The notes below the pieces were generated by a model. The model was not told the origin of the DNA and did no database searches. It worked only from the letters and a program-made list of their open reading frames with translations. This document shows positions 35,173 to 43,820 of a stretch of 53,656 nucleotides of DNA, in pieces; position 1 is the first letter of the stretch; every line of letters begins with the position of its first letter. This DNA comes from Calditrichota bacterium (lineage in GTDB: Bacteria > Calditrichota > Calditrichia > Calditrichales > Calditrichaceae). The stretch spans positions 1 through 53,656 of the forward strand of contig JAJRSO010000014.1 in the NCBI GenBank assembly GCA_024278755.1. Direction: 5' to 3'. Position numbers and translations under genes: made by a program.

Positions 35173-36564
35173 ATGTGGACGCAGCTACTGCCCTTTGTTC
35201 TCTATCTTGTTTTGCTTCTTTATCTCGGATTGAAGGCTCGTCGTAAAAACGCCGGAGAAGAAGAATTTTTGCTGAGCGGACGTTCTCTGAGCATTCCCGC
35301 TTTTACGGCCACGCTGGTTACCACCTGGTACGGAGGTATTCTGGGCATTGGAGAATTTGTGTATAATAACGGTGTTTCCGTTTGGATTGTGTTCGGCCTG
35401 CCTTACTATATTTTTGCTTTTTTATTCGCTGTTTTCTTGGCGCCCAAAATCCGCAAGGCTAATACGTTTTCCATTCCGGATATGCTCTATCAGACTTTCG
35501 ATAGAAAGGCCGGTCTTTTGGGTAGTTTCTTCCTGCTGCTCATGACCTCGCCGGCGCCGTATATTTTAATGCTGGCTGTTCTGCTTCAGCAAATTTTTAA
35601 CCTGAGTTTTTGGATAAGCGTTCTGCTGGGCACATTTTTCTCGGCAGTATATGTTTTTTGGGGGGGCTTTCGTTCGGTGGTGCAAACCGATAAACTGCAA
35701 TTTCTGCTGATGTTCGGCGGATTTATTCTCCTGCTTGTCTTTCTGACTCAGTCGCCTTTTTCCCTGTCACAACTGCCGGAACGACTGGACAACGCTCATA
35801 AAAGTTTATCCGGCGGTCTGCCCTGGCAGCAGATTGTAGTCTGGTTTTTAATCGCCAGCTGGACCTTTATCGATCCCGGATTTCACCAGCGTTGCGCCGC
35901 GGCCAGAACGCCGCAAACAGCCCGCCGGGGGATCTTCATTTCCATTGGCTTTTGGTTTATTTTTGATATGCTGACGATGGTCACCGGGCTTTACGCTTTT
36001 GTTCTCTTTCCCCAAATCGATCCGCTTACTATTTACCCGGAATTGGCCCGGCATTTCTTACCGCCCGTTTTACAGGGTCTGTTTTTAACCGGGCTGTTCG
36101 CCGTTATCATGTCGTCCATCGACAGTTTTTCATTTTTATCGGCCATTACCTTTGGCCGGGATCTGGTCTGGCGCTGGCAGCCTAAAACAGATATCAACCG
36201 CTGGGTACGGATTGGGCTTGTTCTGACGGCTCTTATTTCCATCCTGTTCATTTTTGCGCTTCCCTCGGTTATCAAAATGTGGTACAACCTCGGCAGCCTG
36301 TTTATCCCGCCGTTGCTGCTGCCGCTGACCGCTGCCTATTTTCCTAAAATACAACTACAGACCAAAAGCGCCTTTTATCTTATGAGTACTTCCTTTGTCG
36401 TTTCGCTGTGCTGGTTTTTATGGGGACAGTTACACCGGAAGGCCGGTGTTCCCGTTTATCCGCTTGGTCTGGAACCGTTTTTCCCCGGTTTGCTGTGGAG
36501 CGGGTTTTTATATGGAATGATGAAATTAAAGAATAAACGCATTATTAAACCTTCCGGGTTTTAA
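35173..36564 (+). CDS. Sodium:solute symporter family permease, candidate thiamine transporter
   Basis: 463 aa, starting 2 nt after the thiamine pyrophosphokinase stop. About 12-13 hydrophobic segments are visible, with SSS-family features: TATLVTTWYGGILGIGEFVYNNG near the N-terminus and an HQRCAAARTPQTARRG loop after TM6 typical of the family. In Bacteroidetes the inner-membrane partner of this riboswitch-TonB-kinase set is usually PnuT; here the position is taken by an SSS protein, as described for ThiV-type predicted thiamine transporters. So sodium-driven uptake of thiamine is likely but not shown. Confidence 0.87.
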   Translation: MWTQLLPFVLYLVLLLYLGLKARRKNAGEEEFLLSGRSLSIPAFTATLVTTWYGGILGIGEFVYNNGVSVWIVFGLPYYIFAFLFAVFLAPKIRKANTFSIPDMLYQTFDRKAGLLGSFFLLLMTSPAPYILMLAVLLQQIFNLSFWISVLLGTFFSAVYVFWGGFRSVVQTDKLQFLLMFGGFILLLVFLTQSPFSLSQLPERLDNAHKSLSGGLPWQQIVVWFLIASWTFIDPGFHQRCAAARTPQTARRGIFISIGFWFIFDMLTMVTGLYAFVLFPQIDPLTIYPELARHFLPPVLQGLFLTGLFAVIMSSIDSFSFLSAITFGRDLVWRWQPKTDINRWVRIGLVLTALISILFIFALPSVIKMWYNLGSLFIPPLLLPLTAAYFPKIQLQTKSAFYLMSTSFVVSLCWFLWGQLHRKAGVPVYPLGLEPFFPGLLWSGFLYGMMKLKNKRIIKPSGF

Positions 36565-36572
36565 AACCCGGA
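36553..36572. terminator. Palindrome TCCGGGTTTT-AAAACCCGGA between convergent genes
   Basis: A perfect 20-bp palindrome spans the stop codon of the symporter gene and precedes, on the other strand, the end of the second MacB-like gene. It may serve as a bidirectional terminator, although there is no clear T tract outside the stem. Confidence 0.5.
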
Positions 36573-36578
36573 TGAGAG

Positions 36579-37808
36579 TTATTCATAGCGCAACGCATTA
36601 ATGGGATCCATCCGCGCCGCGCGGGAAGCCGGATAAATTCCTGATAAAATACCGGCCAGCGACGTAACAACCAGAGCGCCGACAACCACCCAGGCAGGCA
36701 CCACAAAAGGAATTTTTATCAGTACACTAACCGCCCCGGCCAGGGAAAACCCCAAAATCAAACCGATAACGCCACCGATAAAACTAAGCAGTACCGCTTC
36801 ACTTAAAAACTGGGTTAAAATGGCGGTTTGTTTGGCGCCCACTGCTTTTCGGATACCGATTTCGCGCGTACGCTCGGTTACCGTCACCAGCATGATATTC
36901 ATCACTCCGATGCAGCCGACCAACAGGGAAACCAGTCCCAGCATAACCGCCACTAATTTAATTTTACCGGCAATGCTTTCGAACGAATCAACCAGCGTAT
37001 CGTTGGAAAACAGGGCAAAATCATTTTCGTTCCCCGGTTTAACCTTACGCTCCTTGCGCACCACGCCGATCACCTGGGTTTTGGCGTCTTCAAAATCGGC
37101 GTCCTTCTTTACCCGAACCGTAATGTTGGCCGAATGATTGCTGCCAAACACATCTTCGAAGGTCGAAACCGGCATCACCGCGCGGTTATCCCGGCTTTGT
37201 CCAAAAGTGGCATTCCCCCGTTTTTCCAGGGTTCCGATTACCTTAAATTTTTTTCCCCTAATCCGTACTATTTTCCCGATGGGATCTTCAAAAGGAAATA
37301 AAATTTCCAGTACGTCCATACCCACCACCACCACATATTTATGCAATGAAATATCTTCCGGCGTCAATGCCCGGCCATTTTCAATGGAATAGCCGTTGTT
37401 AATGAAAAAATTAATTTCACCGCCTACCGCATTGATATTGGGATTTGTTTTTTTACCCTTGTAAGAAACCACCGTTCCGAATTGCCAGATTTCGGCGCCG
37501 GCCGCTTCCACCAGATCACAGTTTTTACGAATGACTTCGGCTAATTCTGTTTTAATATTTTTTAGGGCTTTTCGTTTTCGCGGTCCGGTTTGAATGCCAG
37601 CGTTTATATCCTCTTTCTGTACCTGAAACGTGTTCGCACCGAGGATATTCAGCTCTTTGGTCATATTGGAATTGTAGCCTTCCAGAACGGCCACAATAAA
37701 AATAACCGTCGCCACCCCAATGGTAATTCCGAGGGTTGTCAGCAGGGTACGCATTTTTCCATAGCGGATTTGCTCGATAGCAACGGACAGATTTTCGCTT
37801 TGAAACAT
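36579..37808 (-). CDS. MacB-like ABC transporter permease, copy 2
   Basis: 409 aa. ATG 37808 (MFQSENL) with a GGGA element upstream; the TTG further out is less likely. It has the MacB/LolE-type layout: TM1 near residue 30 ([20 protein letters not shown]), a large periplasmic domain (about 50-280), and three C-terminal TM segments with the conserved [25 protein letters not shown] loop. It is the last gene of a TolC-MacA-ATPase-MacB-MacB operon and a paralogue of the next gene upstream, so the pair may form a heterodimer. The substrate is unknown. Confidence 0.9.
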   Translation of the reverse strand: [409 protein letters not shown]

Positions 37809-37863
37809 ATTTTTTCCCAATTAACTACTTTTAAACTTAAAAATTTAAACGCGTTTAAACGTT

Positions 37864-39093
37864 TTACTCATAGCGTAGCGAATCAATTGGATTCAGACGT
37901 GATGCTTTGTAGGCCGGATAAAAACCGGCCAGTACGCCAACGGTTGTGGAAAAACCAAAGCCAATGGCAATGGACGTAAAGCCGACGCCGGTCGTAATTT
38001 CCATCTGGGCCAACACCAGGCTGCCGGCGCCATAGCCCAAAACAATGCCAAGCAATCCCCCAATAGATGAAACCAGTATCGCCTCAATTAAGAATTGCAG
38101 TAATATGTACTTTCGTTTGGCGCCTACCGCTTTGCGAATTCCGATTTCCCTAGTTCGCTCCGTAACGCTGACCAGCATTATATTCATAATGCCGATTCCG
38201 CCCACCAAAAGCGAAATACCGCCAATGATAAAAACGATGGCAAACAGGGTTGTCGTCAGCTGAGCGTACAAATCGGTCAGCATATCCTGCTGGTTTATGG
38301 AAAAATTATCTGCGGCGCCGGGCGCCACTTTTCGAACGCGGCGCATAATGCCGCGCACCTCATCTTTTAGTTCTTCGATTTTATCGGGATTATTAGTTAC
38401 TAACGCAATGCGTAAACCGCGATGTCCGCCGTACACCCGCCGGAAAGTGCCAATGGGCACGATAATAAATGAATCCATGCTCTGACCAAAAGCGCTGCCC
38501 CGTTTTTCGAGAATACCCACCACCCGGTAGCGGTCGGAGCCAATTTTTATTTTACGACCGATAGGGTTTTCATTTTTAAACAGTTTTTCGGCCACCTCTG
38601 CGCCCATTACACACACAAAACGGCTACTGCGAATATCCGGCTCAGTTAAAAATCGTCCTGTCTCCGGAAAGAGCCCGGCGGTAAACGCGTATTGTTCCGT
38701 CGTGGCAATGACATAAATATCTTTTACCTCTTCATTACCGTACGAAAGATTTTTTAGAGACAATACTTCGGGCGCGATATGATCGGCAAGCGTACTATAT
38801 TTTTTTAAGGCCCGATATTCTTTATAGGTGATATTTTTACGATTACGATATTTCCAATAATCCCCTTTTATTATCCAGGGATTTTTTTCCACATAAATCG
38901 TTCCCGCTCCGATTCCGGAAAGCTTGCTGTACACATACTGATTCAGTCCCTGAATGGTGGTCCAGATAGTAATAATCGTCGTTACCCCAATCAGGATTCC
39001 GAGGGTAGTAAGCAGAGAGCGCATCTTATGATTTTTAAGCGCATCCCAGGCCATAACAAGATATTCATTGAAACGGGAAAATGTGTACCGCAT
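37864..39093 (-). CDS. MacB-like ABC transporter permease, copy 1
   Basis: 409 aa. It has the same architecture as its neighbour: N-terminal TM ([20 protein letters not shown]), periplasmic domain with [12 protein letters not shown], and C-terminal TMs with [26 protein letters not shown]. The ATG overlaps the TGA of the ATPase gene (TGATG), so the two are translationally coupled. 55 nt separate it from the second permease gene. Confidence 0.92.
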   Translation of the reverse strand: [409 protein letters not shown]

Positions 39094-39773
39094 CAGTTTA
39101 TCTGCTCATCCGAAATGATTTGTCCGTCCAGTAAACGAATAATACGTTCACTGTGGCGGGCAATTTCTTCTTCGTGTGTTACTAAAATGATCGTATTACC
39201 GGAGCGATGTAAATCATCCAGAAGACGCATAATTTCCGCTCCGGTTTTGGAGTCCAGATTACCGGTGGGTTCGTCGGCCAAAACGATGGAAGGATTATTA
39301 ATCAGAGCCCGGGCAATGGCCACCCGCTGGCGTTGCCCGCCGGAAAGTTCGTTGGGCCGGTGGCCGGCACGGTCGGCCAATCCGACCTTTCGCAAAGCCT
39401 CTTCGGCTTTTTCTTTTCGTTCAAGACGGCCGGTTCCATTGTAAATTAACGGCAATTCCACGTTATGCAATGCATTTGCCCGTGGCAGCAGATTAAAGGT
39501 CTGAAAGATAAAACCGATTTCTTTATTGCGGATTTCCGCCAGTTGATCGCCGTCCAGCCCGCTTACATTCTTTCCGTTTAAAACGTAAGAGCCCTCCGAA
39601 AGGACGTCGAGGCAGCCGATAATATTCATCAGGGTTGATTTGCCTGACCCGCTGGGGCCCATCACGGCGAGATATTCGTTTTGTTTGATTTCCAAATCCA
39701 CCCGGTCTAACGCATGTACATCAACCCCGCCGAGATGGTAAATTTTGCTTAAATTTTTAATTTGGATAAGCAT
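39093..39773 (-). CDS. ABC transporter ATP-binding protein (LolD/MacB family)
   Basis: 226 aa. It powers the permease pair at the inner membrane. Walker [10 protein letters not shown] (about 40-48), signature [15 protein letters not shown], Walker [17 protein letters not shown] and the switch His in LVTHEEE are all intact. The ATG lies immediately after the TAA of the MacA-like gene. It has no fused permease, so it is the LolD-like split form. Confidence 0.96.
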
Positions 39774-40958
39774 TTATTTGGCTCTCTTTTGATCTTTTAT
39801 GCTAACCAAATCATCGTTTTTTAAATTCTTATTAAGCAGCTTAAATGGCCCGGTAATTACCATATCGCCTTCCCGCAGTCCGTTTTTTACAGCATAATGT
39901 GTGTCATCGCTGATTCCCAGTTTCACCGGCTTCGCTAAAGCGCGTCCGTCTTTAATCGTAAAAACAATTTCAACCATTTCTTTTTCAGATTTTGTATCCG
40001 GGATTTGTTTCTTTTTCTTCGATTTTATTTCAAGTTCCTTTTTGTCACGAACCGTAACCGCCTGAATCGGAATCTTAAGCGTTTGATCCAGCCGCTTGGT
40101 TAAAATATCCACCGTTGTGCTCATACCGGGCCTAAACCGTTTGTCGGGATGATCCAGAATGATAGTCACTTCGAAACTGGTCACCTGCTCTTGCGTCCCC
40201 CGGCCTTTGGTCACGGCGGAATTGGCGATTTCGCTAACCACGCCTTTAAATGTCGTATCGGCAAAGGCGTCCAGTTCCACAATTGCCGAATCGCCCAGAC
40301 TAACATTTATCACATCGTTTTCATCAATTTCCACCACCGCTTCCATAACCGATAAATCGGAAATCACCATAATCACATCTTCCTGAAACTGGGCGCCGAT
40401 GGCCATTTCGCCGGCCTCTTTGTTTAATCGGGTCACCACGCCGTCCATCGATGCGTAAAGCTTGGTTTTATGCAGAGCGTCCCGGGTTTCTTTTAACGAA
40501 GCCTCGGCCTGCCGGCGACCGGAAACAGCCGACTCATATCCGGCTTCCGCCGATTCCAATTCGGCATTGGATATCAATTTTTTCTGAGAAAGGCCTTCCG
40601 CGCGGACCAGTTCGCTTTTTGCTTTTTTTTCATTGGCCTTTGCCGCCAGCAACGAAGATTAGGCACGCTCGACCGAAGCTAAATACTGCTCGGGATCCAA
40701 AGCGGCCAGCAGAGCGCCCTTTTTTACCCGATCGCCCTCTTTGGCATTAAGCTGCACAATTTTACCGGCCACCTGAGCGCTGACTTTTACTTCCACAGCA
40801 GGCCGGATTTGCCCCGAACCCGTAACTGTTTGCTGTACCGTTCCGTACAATACCTTTTCTGCCGTTACCTCTTTGCCCTTTTCTTTTTTAAGCAAATTGA
40901 CGGTAAAAAGAACGCCGAGAAGAAGAACAACAGCGCCGGAAATAAGAATTTTTTTCAT
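39774..40958 (-). pseudogene. MacA/HlyD-like periplasmic adaptor with an in-frame TAA at codon 100
   Basis: 394 residues if the TAA at 40659-40661 is ignored. ATG 40958 has AAGGA 8 nt upstream; a TM anchor (ILISGAVVLLLGVLFTVNLL) is followed by the lipoyl-like part (VSAQVAGKIVQLNAKEGDRV), LDPEQYLASVERA-stop-SSLLAAKANEKKAKSEL (the hairpin domain), then the barrel and C-terminal parts with FKGVVSEI, RPGMSTTVDILTKR and GPFKLLNKN. The frame is unbroken, so one base (for example AAA, CAA or GAA to TAA) would restore it. The downstream part has no membrane anchor. All other operon genes are intact. It is either a recent nonsense mutation, a sequencing or assembly error, or readthrough. Confidence 0.8.
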
Positions 40959-41193
40959 TTATAAATCCTTCCGTCCAAAAGGAATTGGACTGATTTCAAT
41001 TTGCGTAATTTTCAAAAAATAGTATTTTATATTGCTTCGCATGTATAAAAATCGAAGCGGTAATAATTTTTAATTCTAGTATTGTGTCAATATCCTAAAA
41101 ATTCTTTATCCGGTTTTTTTCTTAGTTAAAAGTGATAATGCGTTTCTCTTTTCCGGACACAATCATACACTCATCCCCCTAATCGAATGGCTT

Positions 41194-42579
41194 CTATTTT
41201 ATTTTTTGATAGGTCAGGCCCAACTGGTTATCAAGCTGTGCTAAGATTAGGCTGGCGGTAAACTGGGCGGCAATGAGGGTTTCCTCGGCGCGGGTCAGGT
41301 TAACCTGAGCTTCGCGAACTTCCAACGCAGTACCGGCGCCAACCATATAACGTTCTTCTTCCAGCCGCATCTCTTCCTTCGCTGCTTCTAAATTTTCCTG
41401 ATTTATTTTGATGATATCCAGTGTGGACATATAATCGGCATAATACTGATGTACTGAGGCCTTAAGGGTGCGTTTGTATTCCTCGTAAGTTTCCATAGCG
41501 GCCTTACGGCCGATTTCTGCTTTCTGAACATTGGCATAGTCCGAAAATCCGTTAAAAATATTAAACGATAACCGAATCCCGTACTGCGTAGAATAGTTTT
41601 GTCCGAAATCGGAAAAAACTTTAACGGAATTTTCGTGAAAACGGTTGTAACTTACGTAGGCCGACAAACGCGGGAAATTTAACCCTTTTGCCAGGGCAGC
41701 AGAAAGTTCGCTGGAACGAATATCCAGCTCGTCTTTTTTTATCAGAGGCTGATGTTCATAAGCGGTTTTAACCATTTCTTTAATATCGGGCAGAGTTTCT
41801 TCGCGCTGCACTTCGATTTTTACTTCCAGCGGTGTAAAGGGATCGCGTCCCATGGCCAGGTTTAAATTTTTACGGCTCTGTTCCACCGTATTTTTCTGTT
41901 TTAAAAAGTTAATGCGGTCATTGCCTAAATTCACTTTTGCCCGGAACATATCCACTTTGGCAACAGCGCCCAATTCAAACATTTTACTGGTGCGATCGAG
42001 CTGCGCTTTACTGCGCTGTACCGCCAAATCATATACTTCCAGCATTTTTATCTGTTTAATTAAATCGAAATACGAAGACTGCACCAACAGAATGGTATTG
42101 TTGCGTTGGCTTTCAAAATTGTATTTGGAAGATTTTTGCTCCACACGCGCTTTGCGAATTTGATTCCACCATATCCCGCCGTCAAAAATGGTTTGGTCCA
42201 AATTGAAACCTGCCGTGGTTGATTTACGGGTGGTTAACTCTGTTTTTCGGGTGCGCAGTTCGTAAATTACATTTCCGTCCTCATCCAGACCAACCGGCTC
42301 ATTGCTTAAGTATTCGGCCGGGCCTGTTTCATATTCTCCGCGGCCGGCGGAAACGGACAGACTGGGCAGGATCCCCTTAAAACTGCTCAGGACATCCATT
42401 TTAGCCGCATCATAAGAGTAACCGGCATTCCGCAGCGAACTATTATTTTTAAGAGCTGTATTAATGCATTCCTGCAACGTATACACAGTTCCCTTTGTCT
42501 CCTGAGCATTTACTTCTGTTGCAGAAACGATTAAAAGCATGGCAAACAATACAAATGCCGTTTTTATTAAACGCAGCAT
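41194..42579 (-). CDS. TolC-family outer-membrane channel
   Basis: 461 aa, with AAAGGAG before ATG 42579. Residues 1-26 are a signal peptide (VNAQ). The protein is built of two TolC repeats: TLQECINTALKNNSSLRNAG (about 33-52) and the internal long helices; the YMVGAGTALEVREAQVNL segment near the C-terminus is a TolC hallmark. It supplies the outer-membrane exit for the MacAB-like genes, 235 bp downstream of which the MacA-like gene starts. It is 18 nt downstream of the Yip1-domain gene. Confidence 0.93.
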   Translation of the reverse strand: MLRLIKTAFVLFAMLLIVSATEVNAQETKGTVYTLQECINTALKNNSSLRNAGYSYDAAKMDVLSSFKGILPSLSVSAGRGEYETGPAEYLSNEPVGLDEDGNVIYELRTRKTELTTRKSTTAGFNLDQTIFDGGIWWNQIRKARVEQKSSKYNFESQRNNTILLVQSSYFDLIKQIKMLEVYDLAVQRSKAQLDRTSKMFELGAVAKVDMFRAKVNLGNDRINFLKQKNTVEQSRKNLNLAMGRDPFTPLEVKIEVQREETLPDIKEMVKTAYEHQPLIKKDELDIRSSELSAALAKGLNFPRLSAYVSYNRFHENSVKVFSDFGQNYSTQYGIRLSFNIFNGFSDYANVQKAEIGRKAAMETYEEYKRTLKASVHQYYADYMSTLDIIKINQENLEAAKEEMRLEEERYMVGAGTALEVREAQVNLTRAEETLIAAQFTASLILAQLDNQLGLTYQKIK

Positions 42580-42597
42580 GCATAAACTCCTTTAAAT

Positions 42598-43317
42598 TTA
42601 AAAAATTTGACTGATTCCGATGGTAACAGCCAGATACATACCATACAGGGTTAGCGAGGTCATATATCCTTTTTTTATCGAAAATCGATAGATAGCGCTC
42701 ATACCGATTGCCCAAACGATTATTTTCCAGATGGTGAAAACATCAATCGCATTTAGTAGCTGGAACAAAACGGTTTTATAATCAGCCGGATCCAACAACA
42801 CGGCAAGACTCGTGTACACATGTAACGAGCCCTTGGCCAGTACCATAGGCAATTTTACCAGTATTTCCATGATTCCGATTAGACCGGCCCAGCTGAACAT
42901 GGAAAAGACCTGTTTAAAAGAGGCCTGGCCGCCAAGAAAAAAATTTCCGAATAGCAAAAATGCGCCGGCGCCAATCAGATACACTAAAAATATATTCACA
43001 ATCGAACCGCCGAAGGATTCCAGATTACGCTGTGTATCGCTTTTCTCTTCCATCTTTTCAATCGCTGTGTCTTTGTATTCTTCAGGAATCATGGTGCTTT
43101 CATAAATCGCTTCTTTCTGAAACGCAAGCATCAGATCCTGGGTAAAATAGGAAAAAGACATGGCTGCGATTATGGCCAGCAGCACGGGCAACCCCCAGCT
43201 GGGGTAGAGTCGGATATTTTCGAAAACGGCCTGAGGATTACTAAAGAGGCCCACTACTTTTGCGGTGAAACTTAGTTCAGGAACCGTATTTTCTGTTACT
43301 TCCATTTGCTCACTCAT
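42598..43317 (-). CDS. Yip1/DUF1282-family membrane protein
   Basis: 239 aa, with CGGAG 6 nt before ATG. A short cytosolic N-terminus (LSFTAKVVGLFSNPQAVFENI) is followed by five hydrophobic segments (around 43-60, 105-130, 140-165, 195-215 and 220-239), the usual layout of bacterial Yip1-domain proteins. The F..P...F..I motif before TM1 is typical. It opens the pump operon; its role there is unknown. Confidence 0.83.
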   Translation of the reverse strand: MSEQMEVTENTVPELSFTAKVVGLFSNPQAVFENIRLYPSWGLPVLLAIIAAMSFSYFTQDLMLAFQKEAIYESTMIPEEYKDTAIEKMEEKSDTQRNLESFGGSIVNIFLVYLIGAGAFLLFGNFFLGGQASFKQVFSMFSWAGLIGIMEILVKLPMVLAKGSLHVYTSLAVLLDPADYKTVLFQLLNAIDVFTIWKIIVWAIGMSAIYRFSIKKGYMTSLTLYGMYLAVTIGISQIF

Positions 43318-43409
43318 TCTTACTCCGGGTTTTCAGATTCTCTATAAACGGTATCTTAAGCGAAAAGTTGCTAAGAGTACAAGGATAAAATAAAAATATT
43401 CAGCCTTCC

Positions 43410-43820
43410 TTAAAATTCTTTGTATACACGGGCGAGAGAGCGCCCGGGCGCCGAAATGGAAATATCCAAAAAATATCCGAACGGCGTTTGTGCCGTTGTA
43501 TAGCCGGAATCGGTTAATCGTGCTTACGCCCGATCGAAGAGTTGTTTTAAAAAATTCGGTGCACATTTTGATTCGCCAAGATGGGCAAATGAGTGCAGCA
43601 CGATATTTTTACTGCCTAACTTTCCGGATAACCATTTAATATTTTTTATTAATTTCGTTTCGACCTTTGAGGCGTTTTCTTCATCTTTTTCTTCGCCATG
43701 TACAAAAGCGACAATCACATCGGAAAAGGCGCCGCCTTTTTCTACCGTTTCGGCGCTTTCCCATCCTTTTATGGCAGGATGGTAGGTAAAGGAATCCATG
43801 TACCAAAAAATAACGCGCAT
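43410..43820 (-). pseudogene. Stand-alone ThrRS-type tRNA editing domain with an in-frame TAA at codon 99
   Basis: 136 residues if TAA at 43524-43526 is ignored. The ATG (MRVIFWYMDSFTYHPAIKG) overlaps the TGA of the cca gene (TGATG). The first part carries AFVHGEEKDEEN and IVLHSFAHLGESKCAPNF. After the stop the same frame continues ARLTDSGYTTAQTPFGYFLD and SAPGRSLARVYKEF, ending at TAA 43410. The PFGYF-Dx(n)-PGRSLARVYKEF tail is the expected end of the archaeal-type Thr-tRNA synthetase editing domain (PF08915, about 135-145 aa), which clears mischarged tRNA or D-aminoacyl-tRNA. So the gene has one nonsense codon and no frameshift. Placement after cca fits a tRNA function. Confidence 0.75.
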
